A stretch of 39,686 nucleotides of DNA from contig NZ_MSTI01000138.1 in the NCBI RefSeq assembly GCF_001949125.1, positions 1 through 39,686 of the forward strand, read 5' to 3'. The notes beneath the pieces are model-generated. The model ran no database searches and had not been told where the DNA came from. It saw only the letters and a list, made by a program, of their open reading frames with translations. The DNA comes from Deinococcus marmoris (GTDB lineage: Bacteria > Deinococcota > Deinococci > Deinococcales > Deinococcaceae). Each line of letters starts with the position of its first letter. Position 1 is the stretch's first letter. Below are positions 1 through 9,020 of the stretch, piece by piece. The position numbers and the translations under genes are program-made.

Positions 1-18
1 GGGCCGGGCGGAGGCGGG

Positions 19-22
<4 letters not shown>
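1..22 (+). CDS. 3' end of an upstream gene (partial, tentative)
   Basis: A frame open from the window edge ends at TGA 20-22, overlapping the GTG start of the VWA gene in a GTGA arrangement. This is the usual layout of a translationally coupled operon. VWA genes of this CoxE-like type usually follow a MoxR-family AAA+ ATPase, so that is the likely identity. Only six codons are visible, so the identity is inference from context alone. Confidence 0.3.
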
Positions 23-1266
<1,244 letters not shown>

Positions 1267-1275
1267 ACCGCTAGC

Positions 1276-1303
1276 TTCAGGATGCTCGCCTGAACACCTT
1301 TTT
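1276..1303 (+). terminator. weak intrinsic terminator after the VWA gene
   Basis: TTCAGG (1276-1281) pairs with CCTGAA (1289-1294) around a 7-base loop. CACC then a run of five T follows. The stem is short, so this is a weak call. Confidence 0.35.
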
Positions 1304-1398
1304 CCACACCGCCCTCCGCATCCCCGCGAAGGTGAGGGAGAGCATTTTACTCTTCTGCCCGATTGAGATGGAGTCGCAGCTAAACCTGAGTCGAGTGG

Positions 1399-1427
1399 TT
1401 GACTTTAGATTAATTTTAGCTTAGCCT
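1399..1427 (+). promoter_or_regulatory. promoter of the metal importer operon
   Basis: -35 TTGACT (1399-1404), 17-base spacer, -10 TAGCCT (1422-1427). The ATG at 1435 begins 8 bases after the -10 box, which predicts transcription starting at or next to the A of the start codon, giving a leaderless mRNA. No Shine-Dalgarno sequence precedes the ATG. Confidence 0.65.
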
Positions 1428-1431
1428 AAAA
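1414..1431 (+). promoter_or_regulatory. DtxR/MntR-type operator palindrome
   Basis: TTTTAG-CTTAGC-CTAAAA is an 18-base imperfect inverted repeat with 6-base perfect arms. It covers the -10 box of the metal importer promoter. It resembles the TTAGGnTAnnCTAA-type sites bound by DtxR-family metalloregulators, and its position over the -10 fits metal-dependent repression of an Mn/Fe importer. The regulator gene is not in the window. Confidence 0.6.
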
Positions 1432-1434
1432 TCC

Positions 1435-2346
1435 ATGATAAGGACTTCTCAAGTTGTACTTCTGTCCGCCCTTCTCGCCGCCAGTGGCGTGGCCCAGGCC
1501 GCCCAGGGAGGCGAGAAGAAGACCGTCCTGACCACCTTTACCATCCTGGCCGACATGGCGCGCAACGTCGCGGGCGATCAGCTCAAGGTGGTGTCCATCA
1601 CCAAGCCCGGCGCGGAAATTCACGGCTATCAGCCCACCCCCAGCGACATCGTCAACGCCCGTGGCGCGGACCTGATCCTCAACAACGGCCTGAATCTGGA
1701 ACGCTGGTTCGAGAAATTTACCGGCCAACTGGGCGGCGGCAAGGCGATTCCCACCGTGATCCTGACCGAGGGCATCACGCCCATCAGCATCGCCTCGGAC
1801 GCCTACAAGGGCAAGCCCAATCCGCACGCGTGGATGTCTCCCAAAAATGCGCTGATCTACGTGGAAAACATTCGCAAGGCGTTCGTGAAACTCGATCCGG
1901 CGGGCGCGAAGGTGTTCAACACCAACGCGAAAAAGTACAGCGATCAGATTCGCGCGGTGGACGCCCAGCTTCAGTCGAAACTCTCGGCGCTGCCCAGGAG
2001 CGAACGCGCACTGGTGACGTGTGAGGGGGCCTTCTCGTATCTGGCCCGCGATTACGGCCTCACCGAGCATTACCTGTGGCCGGTGAACGCCGAGTCCAGT
2101 CAGGGCACGCCGCGTCAGGTCAAGGAAGTGGTAGACGCGGTCCGCAACAACAAGATTCCCGCCGTGTTCTGCGAAAGCACCGTGCCGCTGAACGGCATGA
2201 AGCAGGTAGCAAAGGAGGCCGGGGCAAAGTTCGGCGGCGTGCTGTACGTGGACTCGTTGACCGATGCCAGGGGAGTGGTCCCCACCTACCTGATCCTGCT
2301 GCAAAAGGACGCCGACACCATCCTCAAGGGCCTGACCTCAAAATGA
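1435..2346 (+). CDS. metal ABC transporter substrate-binding protein (Mn/Fe type)
   Basis: 303 residues of the ZnuA/PsaA cluster-9 family (PF01297). A signal peptide is clear (hydrophobic 7-20, predicted cleavage near AQA at 21-23), so the protein is exported and captures a divalent metal outside the cytoplasmic membrane. The expected four ligands are visible: H63, H131 (in PHAWMSP), E197 (in CEGAF) and D273 (in VDSLTD). The absence of a His-rich loop between the first two ligands argues for manganese or iron rather than zinc. It is the first gene of a three-gene operon; its TGA overlaps the ATG of the ATPase. The start is chosen because it lies 8 bases after the -10 box and gives a proper signal peptide. 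The operator at 1414-1431 suggests metal repression. Confidence 0.92.
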   Translation: MIRTSQVVLLSALLAASGVAQAAQGGEKKTVLTTFTILADMARNVAGDQLKVVSITKPGAEIHGYQPTPSDIVNARGADLILNNGLNLERWFEKFTGQLGGGKAIPTVILTEGITPISIASDAYKGKPNPHAWMSPKNALIYVENIRKAFVKLDPAGAKVFNTNAKKYSDQIRAVDAQLQSKLSALPRSERALVTCEGAFSYLARDYGLTEHYLWPVNAESSQGTPRQVKEVVDAVRNNKIPAVFCESTVPLNGMKQVAKEAGAKFGGVLYVDSLTDARGVVPTYLILLQKDADTILKGLTSK

Positions 2347-3119
2347 TGGCCCTGGATGTTCACGATGTCAGCGTGGCCTACGGCGGCGGACGGCTGGCGA
2401 TGCGGCAGGCCAGCCTGAAGGTCCGGGGCGGCAGCGTCTGCGGGCTGGTGGGCATGAACGGCGCGGGCAAAAGCACGCTGTTCAAGACCGTGATGGGCTT
2501 TATTCCGCCGCTGCGCGGAACGGTCCAGGTCTTTGAGCAACCGGTGATCCGCGCCCAGAAGGCCGGGCTGATCGCCTACGTGCCGCAAAGTGAGGACGTG
2601 GACTGGAACTTTCCGGTCAGCGTGCGCGAAGTGGTCATGATGGGCCGCCAGGGCAAGATGAACTGGCTGCGCCGCCCCAGCGCCATCGATGAAACGATGG
2701 TGGAAGAAAGCCTGGAACGCGTGGGCATGAGCGCCTTTGCTGAGCGGCAGATCGGCGAGCTGAGCGGCGGGCAGCGCAAACGCGCCTTTCTGGCCCGCGC
2801 GCTGGCCCAGGATGGCCGCCTGCTGCTGCTGGACGAACCCTTCGGCGGCGTGGACGTGGGCACCAGCGAGGCGATCATCAGCCTGATGGGCGAACTGCGC
2901 CGCGAGGGCCGCGCGATGCTGGTCAGCACCCACGATCTGGGCACGCTGGAAACGTTTTGCGACGAGGTGGCCCTGATCGCGGACCGCACCGTGCTGCTGT
3001 ACGGCCCCACCGGGGAAGTCCTGACCGCCGACAATCTGGCCGCCACCTTCGGGGGCCGCTCGCCGCTGCACGCGCCCCCGCCCAAGCAACCCGCTCAACA
3101 GATGGAGGCCCGCCCATGA
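2343..3119 (+). CDS. metal ABC transporter ATP-binding protein
   Basis: 258 residues with a full ABC ATPase: Walker A GMNGAGKST (37-45), signature LSGGQ, Walker B LLLLDEP followed by the D-loop, and the switch histidine in STHDLGT. It powers uptake of the metal delivered by the preceding binding protein. The start ATG at 2343 overlaps the previous stop (ATGA), and its own stop overlaps the permease start in the same way, so the three genes are translated as a coupled unit. A second ATG follows directly and could be used instead. Sequence similarity is to the Mn/Zn/Fe (cluster 9) importers. Confidence 0.93.
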   Translation: MMALDVHDVSVAYGGGRLAMRQASLKVRGGSVCGLVGMNGAGKSTLFKTVMGFIPPLRGTVQVFEQPVIRAQKAGLIAYVPQSEDVDWNFPVSVREVVMMGRQGKMNWLRRPSAIDETMVEESLERVGMSAFAERQIGELSGGQRKRAFLARALAQDGRLLLLDEPFGGVDVGTSEAIISLMGELRREGRAMLVSTHDLGTLETFCDEVALIADRTVLLYGPTGEVLTADNLAATFGGRSPLHAPPPKQPAQQMEARP

Positions 3120-4057
3120 ACCTGGAAGCTCTGCTGGCCCCGCTGCAATACGACTTCATGACCCGCGCCCTGCTGGTCAGCGCCCTGGTGGGGACGGTCT
3201 GCGCGGTGCTGTCGTGCTACGTGATCCTCAAGGGCTGGTCCCTGATGGGCGACGCCGTCTCGCACGCGGTCCTGCCCGGCGTGGTCATCTCGTACCTGCT
3301 GGGGTTGCCCTTCGTGATCGGGGCGTTTTTCTTCGGGCTGCTTACGGTCAGTGCCATCGGCTTTATCCAGTCGCGCTCGCGGGTCAAGGAGGATACGGTG
3401 ATCGGGGTGGTCTTCACGGCGCTGTTTGCGCTGGGACTGGTGATGATCTCCAAAATTTCCAGCGAGGTCCACCTGAGCCACATCCTGTTCGGGGACGTGC
3501 TGGGCATCGGTGATTCGGAACTGTGGCAGACGGTGATTGCCGGGACCATTGCGCTGATCGTGACGCTGCTGCTGCGTAAGGATCTGCTGCTGTACGTCTT
3601 CGATCCCACGCACGCCCGCTCAATTGGCCTGAATACCGGCGTGCTGAACTATGTGCTGCTGACCATGCTGGCGCTGACCATCGTGACCGCGCTGCAAACC
3701 GTGGGCGTGATTCTGGTGGTCGCCATGCTGATCACGCCGGGGGCCACCGCCTACCTGCTGACCGACAAGTTCTCGAAGATGATGTGGATCGCTGTGGCGT
3801 GTGGCATCGGCTCGGCCATCATCGGCACCTACGGCAGCTACTTTCTGGACGGCGCGACGGGCGCATGCATCGTGCTGGTGCAGAGCATCTTCTTTTTGCT
3901 GGCCTTTATCTTTGCTCCCAAACATGGCCAGTTGGCCCGCCGCCGCCAGCAGATGGCCGAACGCGCCGACGAACTGGGCGAGGGTGGCCCGCCCGCCGCG
4001 CCGCGCCCGGTGCTGACGCGGGTACGGACCTCCAGCAAGGGTCAGGCTTCCGACTAG
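3116..4057 (+). CDS. metal ABC transporter permease
   Basis: 313 residues, ABC-3 family permease (ZnuB/MntB/SitC type) with about eight or nine hydrophobic membrane segments starting near residue 18. It forms the membrane channel of the importer encoded with the two genes before it. The ATG at 3116 overlaps the ATPase stop in an ATGA arrangement. The C-terminal 45 residues are charged and Pro-rich and should be cytoplasmic. A terminator hairpin follows at 4082-4106, which closes the operon. Confidence 0.92.
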   Translation: MNLEALLAPLQYDFMTRALLVSALVGTVCAVLSCYVILKGWSLMGDAVSHAVLPGVVISYLLGLPFVIGAFFFGLLTVSAIGFIQSRSRVKEDTVIGVVFTALFALGLVMISKISSEVHLSHILFGDVLGIGDSELWQTVIAGTIALIVTLLLRKDLLLYVFDPTHARSIGLNTGVLNYVLLTMLALTIVTALQTVGVILVVAMLITPGATAYLLTDKFSKMMWIAVACGIGSAIIGTYGSYFLDGATGACIVLVQSIFFLLAFIFAPKHGQLARRRQQMAERADELGEGGPPAAPRPVLTRVRTSSKGQASD

Positions 4058-4081
4058 AGCTTGCCAGACCCTTCACCCAAC

Positions 4082-4106
4082 CCCCTCACCTGCGGAGGGG
4101 CTTTTT
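4082..4106 (+). terminator. intrinsic terminator after the metal importer
   Basis: CCCCTC (4082-4087) pairs with GAGGGG (4095-4100) around a 7-base loop, followed by C and five T. The module CCTGCGGAGGGG also occurs downstream of the flotillin gene near 28850 (minus strand). Confidence 0.7.
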
Positions 4107-4200
4107 ATTGTGGTCGGCATTTGCACCTGCACCGTCGACCAAAAGCCGCCTTCATCCGTGGGCCGAGCGCTGCACAGGTGTTTCCCCCAGCAGCTCAGGC

Positions 4201-4683
4201 TTACGGCGTCGCCGGAACTGGCGCACCAGCAGGCGGCGTGGGCGGCACACCCTCTGGCACCTGATTCAGTTCGATGGTGTAGCCCAGCAGTTCGCGGCCC
4301 AGCAGCACGGTTCGCAGCACGCCGCTGATTTTCGTGCCGGTCAATGTGGCGTGCAGGTTGCCCCGGTGCTTGTCGCCGTTCTCGAACAGACCCAGTTCCA
4401 GCGCGCCGCCCGTGGCACTGCGCTTAAACGTGCCGCTGGCCGCATACGCCTTGCGGCTTTCCAGGTTGGTGATCACCCCGGTGGCGCGGCCCTCGCGTTC
4501 CTGCACGGTCAGGGTCAGGCGGTAGGGCACACGGCCCGTGCCGCCCACGCCAATGCCCTCATAGGTGCCGTTCACGGCGCGTTCCAGCGGGGTCAGCGGA
4601 CTGATGTACGCTCCGAAGGCGCAGCCGCTGAGAACGGGGGGCAGCAGCAGCAGGGCGGCGGCAAGGGCACGAACAGGACGCAT
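4201..4683 (-). CDS. putative lipoprotein
   Basis: 160 residues. The N-terminus is a lipoprotein signal (MRPVR, hydrophobic stretch, lipobox LSGC with the acylated cysteine at about residue 21), so it is probably membrane anchored. The rest is alternating short hydrophobic and polar segments typical of a small beta-rich domain, ending in a Pro-rich tail. No family was recognised. The start lies 6 bases after a TAGGCT -10 box with no Shine-Dalgarno, so the mRNA is predicted to be leaderless. Confidence 0.75.
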   Translation of the reverse strand: MRPVRALAAALLLLPPVLSGCAFGAYISPLTPLERAVNGTYEGIGVGGTGRVPYRLTLTVQEREGRATGVITNLESRKAYAASGTFKRSATGGALELGLFENGDKHRGNLHATLTGTKISGVLRTVLLGRELLGYTIELNQVPEGVPPTPPAGAPVPATP

Positions 4684-4689
4684 GGGGGG

Positions 4690-4695
4690 AGCCTA
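4690..4695 (-). promoter_or_regulatory. -10 box of leaderless lipoprotein gene
   Basis: TAGGCT, 6 bases before the ATG. Confidence 0.5.
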
Positions 4696-4741
4696 ACGAG
4701 AACTCATGAAGCGTGTCTGATGCGCGCTGGCGGTTTTCTGC

Positions 4742-5416
4742 TCAGCCCTCTTCCAGCGGATAGGTGCGGGCAGCGCGCACGGCCAGCCAGATCAGGTAGC
4801 TGTAGAACACGCCGACGATGGCAAAGACCAGCCAGCCCGGAAAGTTGCCGATGTCGGCCAGCGCGAAGGCATCCGGGAAGCTCAGGATGTAGCCCTTGGG
4901 CTGTTCCAGATCCAGCTTGGCAAACCACGCCAGCAGCACCGCCGCGTAGATCCACAGGTAATTGCGGCCCAGCCGCCAGCCCAGCGCGTCGTTGCGGCTC
5001 ATGGGGCTGCGCGGCTTGCTCAGTTCGGCCAGCAACAACTGATGCCAGCCGGGGTCCACGCGGTCTCCCAGCATGGCCGGGTAAAAAAAGCGCTCCATGA
5101 TCCGCACGCGGTGGTGAGCGATCTCGTAGGTGCGGAAGCGGCGGGCTTCCAGGCGCAGAAAAAAGTAATTCATGAACATGGCGAACAGGAAGGTGGCGTG
5201 GCTGTTGCCCGCGTCCCCCAGCGCAAACGAGGCCAGACCCGCGCTGGTCACCACGGACCAGTTGGTGGTCATGTCCAGCCGCTGCCGCCACGCGGTCATC
5301 TTGCCGACTTCGGCGCGGTACAGGTGGATCAGCGCGTTGGCCTGGTTGGTGCTGTAACTGACCTCGGTCAGACCGGGGGCCAGCACCGCGCCCGGCCCGC
5401 CGCCTGCGCCTGGCAT
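4742..5416 (-). CDS. DUF2270 membrane protein
   Basis: 224 residues from ATG 5416. It matches the predicted integral membrane family DUF2270: an N-terminal [22 protein letters not shown] helix, then about four membrane segments (near residues 55-80, 140-165 and 185-215). Function is unknown in the family. No Shine-Dalgarno sequence precedes this ATG. Instead the ATG overlaps the stop of an 11-codon ORF (TGATG) that itself begins right after a -10 box, which suggests translation by coupling. The frame is open for 33 further codons upstream but offers no convincing alternative start. Confidence 0.8.
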   Translation of the reverse strand: MPGAGGGPGAVLAPGLTEVSYSTNQANALIHLYRAEVGKMTAWRQRLDMTTNWSVVTSAGLASFALGDAGNSHATFLFAMFMNYFFLRLEARRFRTYEIAHHRVRIMERFFYPAMLGDRVDPGWHQLLLAELSKPRSPMSRNDALGWRLGRNYLWIYAAVLLAWFAKLDLEQPKGYILSFPDAFALADIGNFPGWLVFAIVGVFYSYLIWLAVRAARTYPLEEG

Positions 5417-5451
5417 CAGCCCACGCCCTGAACGATGCTGCCCTGAATCAT
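5416..5451 (-). CDS. leaderless upstream mini-ORF of DUF2270 gene (11 aa)
   Basis: [11 protein letters not shown] then TGA. The ATG lies 7 bases after a TACGCT box, exactly where a leaderless start is expected. The TGA shares its A with the ATG of the DUF2270 gene. It could be a coupling peptide, or the remnant of a true N-terminus separated by a one-base frameshift. Confidence 0.4.
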   Translation of the reverse strand: MIQGSIVQGVG

Positions 5452-5458
5452 GACCCCT

Positions 5459-5464
5459 AGCGTA
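5459..5464 (-). promoter_or_regulatory. -10 box before the DUF2270 mini-ORF
   Basis: TACGCT, 7 bases before the mini-ORF ATG at 5451. Confidence 0.45.
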
Positions 5465-5521
5465 GCGCGTTCGCGCGGGCCTTTCGCCACCCTGCTCGCC
5501 TTTCTGCCCCCGCAACAGCCC

Positions 5522-6181
5522 TCAGCGTAAAAAGGGATTGCTGCGCCGTTCTGCCCCCACCGTGGTAACCCCGCCGTGGCCGGAGTAGACGGCGGTGGCG
5601 TTGGGCAGCGTCAGCAGTTCGCGTGTGATGCCCGCCAGCAGCGCGGCGTGATCGCCCCCAGGCAAGTCCGTGCGCCCAATTCCGCCCTGGAACAGCGTGT
5701 CCCCGGCCACCACCACGCCTTCCTCCCCGTCCGTTCCCGCCAGAAACACCACATGCCCCGGCGCGTGGCCCGGCAATTCGCGGGCGATCAGGGTCAGGTC
5801 GCCCGCCGTGAAGGTCTGGTCCTGCGCGATCTCGTGGTCCGGGGCTTCGGGCTGGATAAAGGGCAGATTCCACCTCTGCGCCGAGGCCGCGCCCAGGCCG
5901 TACAGCGGCAGATCGGCGGGGTGCAGCCATACTGGAACCCGCAACGCCTCGCGCACGGGCTGCACCGCCCCGATGTGATCGAAGTGCGCGTGCGTCAGCA
6001 GAATGCCGCGCACCGTCACCCCGGAATCGCGTACCAGAGCCAGAATCCTCTCTGCATCGTCGCCGGGATCGAAGAGGAAGCCCTCATTCTGTGCGCCCGC
6101 CACCAGCACGGCGTTTTCCTGCAAGGGGCCAGTGGGCAGGGACCACACGCGAACGGGACCATGAACGGAAGGCTGAAGCAT
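5522..6181 (-). CDS. MBL-fold metallo-hydrolase, glyoxalase II-like
   Basis: 219 residues. The metallo-beta-lactamase fold is complete: H64-x-H66-x-D68-H69 in THAHFDH, H139 in PGHAPGH, D161 in AGDTLF, and H202 in SGHGG. These bind two metal ions. The length and the [11 protein letters not shown] segment fit the short hydroxyacylglutathione-hydrolase-like (YcbL/YqgX) group, which hydrolyses thioesters or related substrates. There is no signal peptide. The start ATG is 6 bases after TACACT with no Shine-Dalgarno, so it is predicted leaderless and divergent from the histidine kinase gene. True substrate is not known. Confidence 0.88.
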   Translation of the reverse strand: MLQPSVHGPVRVWSLPTGPLQENAVLVAGAQNEGFLFDPGDDAERILALVRDSGVTVRGILLTHAHFDHIGAVQPVREALRVPVWLHPADLPLYGLGAASAQRWNLPFIQPEAPDHEIAQDQTFTAGDLTLIARELPGHAPGHVVFLAGTDGEEGVVVAGDTLFQGGIGRTDLPGGDHAALLAGITRELLTLPNATAVYSGHGGVTTVGAERRSNPFLR

Positions 6182-6187
6182 GGGCGC

Positions 6188-6193
6188 AGTGTA
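6188..6193 (-). promoter_or_regulatory. -10 box of MBL hydrolase gene
   Basis: TACACT, 6 bases before the ATG at 6181. Confidence 0.45.
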
Positions 6194-6249
6194 CTGGTCA
6201 AGCCCTCCCCTCCCCCCACCCCGTGAGGGTTCTGTCAGACCCCCCCCCA

Positions 6250-6255
6250 TAAGCT
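6250..6255 (+). promoter_or_regulatory. -10 box of histidine kinase gene
   Basis: TAAGCT, 7 bases before GTG 6263. It forms a divergent leaderless pair with the -10 box at 6188-6193. Confidence 0.45.
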
Positions 6256-6262
6256 GAGTTTC

Positions 6263-7351
6263 GTGAGTGGCCGCCTGATCTCTGAACCCCCTGCCAATGA
6301 CCAGCACGGCGGCCTGGCCGGGCGGCGCAGGGCCTCGCGCAACACCCTGCGGACCCAGTTCGCACTCGTGATTTTCCTGCTGGCCTTCCTGCCCAATCTG
6401 GTCCTCACGCTGACCGCCCAGCCCAACCTCCCGGCGGGCGCACTGCTGGGCTGGATGCTGCTGGTGGGCGTGCTGTGCGGGATGGTGGGTTATGTTCTCA
6501 GCGGCGCGCTGCTGCGGCCCCTCAGCCGCCTTCAGGCCGAGGTGGAGGGCGGCGAACTGGGTGCCCACAGCGACGACCCGGCGGAAATCCTGCTGCTGCG
6601 CCGCGCCTTCTCGGACCTGCTGGGCCGCCTGGGCACCGAGCAGACGCGCCGCAACGCCTTCATGGCGACGCTGGTACATGACCTGAAAACCCCGCTGATC
6701 GCCGCCGGACACCTCACACACGCGCTGGTGAATCTGCCGCTGCCCGAAGCCGAGCGCAAGGAAGTAGGCACGCAGATGCAGGCCGAGACCGCCCGCCTGC
6801 TGGCGCTGGTGCAGCAGATGGCCGACGCCCACCGCTTCGAGCGCGAGGATGTGAGCATCCAGCCCGTTCCCACCGATCTGCGCGCCCTGCTGGACGGCGT
6901 GGCCCGCCGCGTGCAGCCGCAGGCCGAATGGGGCGGCCTGGAACTGACCGTGGACGGGCACGGCTACGCCCTGGCCGACGCCCCGGTGCTGGAGCGGGCC
7001 GTGACCAACCTGACCGAGAACGCCATCCGCTACGCCCACTCGAAGGTGGAACTGCGCGTCACCACAGACGGACTGGTGGTGGCCGACGACGGCCCCGGCC
7101 TAGGCGGCTCACTGGCGCAACTGGCACAGCCCTTCACCTCTCAGCCCACCACCATCGCCGGACAGCAGTACACCGCCGGAACCGCCGGACTGGGCCTGTT
7201 CATCGCCCGCCGCATTGCCGAGGCGCACGGCGGAGAGCTGCGCTACATCCACCAACCCCACGAGCTTCCTGACCCCAACCCTGCCGCTTCCCCACCCGCG
7301 TCCGCCCTGCCCACCGTCTTCACGCTGACTCTCCCGGAGGTCACCCCATGA
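6263..7351 (+). CDS. sensor histidine kinase
   Basis: 362 residues, GTG start 7 bases after a TAAGCT box. Two membrane segments (about 32-51 and 58-80) with almost no loop between them, so there is no extracellular sensor domain. A short HAMP-like linker follows (85-125). The HisKA domain has the phospho-accepting H139 in LVHDLKTPL. The ATPase domain has the N box NLTENAIRY (249-257), G1 DDGPGLG (275-281) and G2 AGLGLF (308-313). It phosphorylates the response regulator encoded directly downstream, whose ATG overlaps this stop. The signal is probably membrane-associated or internal. Confidence 0.9.
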   Translation: MSGRLISEPPANDQHGGLAGRRRASRNTLRTQFALVIFLLAFLPNLVLTLTAQPNLPAGALLGWMLLVGVLCGMVGYVLSGALLRPLSRLQAEVEGGELGAHSDDPAEILLLRRAFSDLLGRLGTEQTRRNAFMATLVHDLKTPLIAAGHLTHALVNLPLPEAERKEVGTQMQAETARLLALVQQMADAHRFEREDVSIQPVPTDLRALLDGVARRVQPQAEWGGLELTVDGHGYALADAPVLERAVTNLTENAIRYAHSKVELRVTTDGLVVADDGPGLGGSLAQLAQPFTSQPTTIAGQQYTAGTAGLGLFIARRIAEAHGGELRYIHQPHELPDPNPAASPPASALPTVFTLTLPEVTP

Positions 7352-7932
7352 AACTCGTAATTGCCGACGATCACCCGCTGTTCCGTATGGGCCTCAAGTA
7401 CGCCCTGATGCACCAGGGCTTCGACGTGGTGGCCGAGGCCGCCGACGGCCTGAGCGCCCTGGACGCCTGCCGCACCCTGCAACCCGACGCCGCGCTGCTG
7501 GACATCAAGATGCCCGGCATGACCGGCATCGAGGTCTGCGAACGCCTGCGCATGACCCACCCCCAGGTCGTCAGCGTGCTGATCACCACCTTCGCCGAAC
7601 CCGCCATCGTGCAGGCGGCGCGGGCTGCCGGGGCACGCGGTTATGTGAGCAAGGAAACCGATCCCGAGAGTCTGGCCCGCCAACTGCGCGACATCGTGGC
7701 CCATCCTGAAATTGACCGCCTGCCGCAGGTGGACGTACCCCGCCTGACCCCCCGCGAATCGGAAGTGCTGCCGCTGCTGGCCCAGGGCTACAGCAACAAG
7801 GAAATCGCCAAGAATCTGGGCGTCAGCCCCGACACCGTCAAGGACCATCTGGCCCGCCTGTACGCCAAGCTGGACGCTGGGGACCGCACCCAGGCCGTCA
7901 GCCGCGCCCGCTCGATTGGCCTGCTGCATTGA
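7348..7932 (+). CDS. LuxR/NarL-family response regulator
   Basis: 194 residues. Receiver domain (1-118) with acidic pocket D7/D8, phospho-acceptor D52 in LLDIKMPG, T80 and K102. A LuxR-type helix-turn-helix output domain follows (130-194, LTPRESEVLPLLAQGYSNKE). It is the DNA-binding partner of the kinase encoded upstream; start and stop overlap as ATGA. An orthodox HisKA-type kinase paired with a NarL-type regulator is less common than HisKA_3 pairing. The operon ends at a strong hairpin. Confidence 0.92.
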   Translation: MKLVIADDHPLFRMGLKYALMHQGFDVVAEAADGLSALDACRTLQPDAALLDIKMPGMTGIEVCERLRMTHPQVVSVLITTFAEPAIVQAARAAGARGYVSKETDPESLARQLRDIVAHPEIDRLPQVDVPRLTPRESEVLPLLAQGYSNKEIAKNLGVSPDTVKDHLARLYAKLDAGDRTQAVSRARSIGLLH

Positions 7933-7953
7933 GGGCGGCGCAGAGTGTTGAAC

Positions 7954-7988
7954 GGGGAGAGGGCTTGCACGCCTTCTCCCCCATTTTT
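7954..7988 (+). terminator. intrinsic terminator of the two-component operon
   Basis: An 11-pair stem (7954-7964 with 7971-7981, one G-T pair), a 6-base loop and then CATTTTT. Confidence 0.85.
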
Positions 7989-8026
7989 GATTCGCCATTC
8001 CAGCCCGCTTGCCTCCCGGCATCCGC

Positions 8027-8032
8027 TACTCT
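8027..8032 (+). promoter_or_regulatory. -10 box of exported protein gene
   Basis: TACTCT, 9 bases before the ATG at 8042, so the leader would be at most 1-2 bases. Confidence 0.4.
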
Positions 8033-8041
8033 GAGTCAACC

Positions 8042-8632
8042 ATGCAAACCGCTCTGACCCGAACGCTGGCTCTCGCTTTCGCCATCGCCGCTGCCACCTT
8101 TACCAGCGCCCAGACCACACCCATTTTCGTTCAGCCGCCGCAACAGCAGACGCCGCAGGTGGTGCCGGGTGTGCCGCAGGTGGTCATTACGCCGACACCG
8201 CAGCCCACGCCAGACCGTTTTACCATCTGGGGCGGCGTGGGCACCGAGTTCTACGTGCTGCCAGGGGTGATGATCGGGGCCAGCGCGCCAGTGGGCCGTC
8301 TGGGCAAGGTGAATCTGGCCCTGCGCGCCAGTGCCGAGGCCCTGCTCATTCCGCTGCCGGACGCCAGTGGACCGTTGCCGTTCGTGAATGTGGATCTGTT
8401 GCTGTCGGGCAGTGGGCGCCGGCTGCGGGCTTACGGCGGCCCCAGCGTGGGGACCATCCCCGGCTTTGCCATCCTGCTCGGCGGCGTCGGGGGCGTGCGC
8501 GGCGACTTCGGCGCGGGACCGTGGGGCTACTTTGCCGAGGCCAAGGCGCGCGTCGGTTTTGGAGCGGCAGGCGGCGGCGGCACGGTGCTGGTTCTGCCAG
8601 GGGTGAATCTGGGGGTCACCTACCGCTTCTGA
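8042..8632 (+). CDS. exported protein, beta-rich
   Basis: 196 residues from ATG 8042. A signal peptide is clear (MQTALTRTLALAFAIAAATF, cleavage near SAQ). A Gln/Pro/Val-rich linker (25-60) leads into a Gly-rich domain of alternating residues that ends in LGVTYRF. The C-terminal aromatic residue resembles the beta-signal of outer-membrane barrels, which would suit the Deinococcus outer envelope, but this is inference. No family was recognised. The gene stands alone between two terminators. Confidence 0.75.
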   Translation: MQTALTRTLALAFAIAAATFTSAQTTPIFVQPPQQQTPQVVPGVPQVVITPTPQPTPDRFTIWGGVGTEFYVLPGVMIGASAPVGRLGKVNLALRASAEALLIPLPDASGPLPFVNVDLLLSGSGRRLRAYGGPSVGTIPGFAILLGGVGGVRGDFGAGPWGYFAEAKARVGFGAAGGGGTVLVLPGVNLGVTYRF

Positions 8633-8677
8633 GGGCTATCTCAGCCCCCACGGCCTGAAACTGGGGCTTCGCTGCCC

Positions 8678-8707
8678 TGCCCGGACTGGTCTCCGGGCAA
8701 TTTTTTT
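8678..8707 (+). terminator. strong intrinsic terminator
   Basis: TGCCCGGA (8678-8685) pairs perfectly with TCCGGGCA (8692-8699), loop CTGGTC, followed by A and seven T. Confidence 0.9.
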
Positions 8708-8716
8708 GTGCCTTCA

Positions 8717-8850
8717 TACAGACTCCGATTAGAAGGTGTTGGAAGCACCTGAAAATCCGAGCGGAGCGAGTGGGAGAAAAACGGGTTCCGGGCATGGAGT
8801 GCGGGAATCGGCGCTGTCCCGATTTCTGCACGAAATAGACGGAATCCGTA
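8717..8850 (+). mobile_element. MITE-like element, copy 1
   Basis: 134 bp with terminal inverted repeats TACAGACTCCG / CGGAATCCGTA (nine of eleven positions pair). It is flanked by a 3-bp direct repeat TCA (8714-8716 and 8851-8853). Inside are two small hairpins, GGTGTT..AGCACC near the left end and AATCGG..CCGATT near the right. There is no coding capacity. Copy 2 at 10223-10355 has the same orientation and is clearly related over its whole length (roughly four in five bases by eye). Confidence 0.8.
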
Positions 8851-8853
8851 TCA

Positions 8854-9020
8854 ATCCCGTCCGAAACTGGCAGCACTGGAATGGACCACAGGTGTTCATC
8901 CCGAACGGATTCCCACGTTTTCTGCTGGCTGTCGGAGACGGCACAGAAGGCCGCCTGAACTTCTTTGGCGTCTCGAATGAACATGCCGCCAGACGTGTAT
9001 CCAGACAGAACCCCCACCAC
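8854..9020 (-). pseudogene. possible gene remnant ending at MITE copy 1
   Basis: A minus-strand frame reads SGYTSGGMFIRDAKEVQAAF and continues with protein-like composition for about 55 residues, up to the right edge of the MITE. It then runs through the element. The only starts are GTG/ATG codons near 9020 and 8969. No family was recognised. It may be the 5' part of a small gene truncated by the insertion, or chance. Confidence 0.25.

Noticed and set aside
1426..2304. Long open frame antisense to the metal-binding protein gene (292 codons)
   Set aside because: It mirrors the coding frame of a gene with clear family motifs and consists of His/Gly/Gln-rich text typical of antisense frames in GC-rich DNA.
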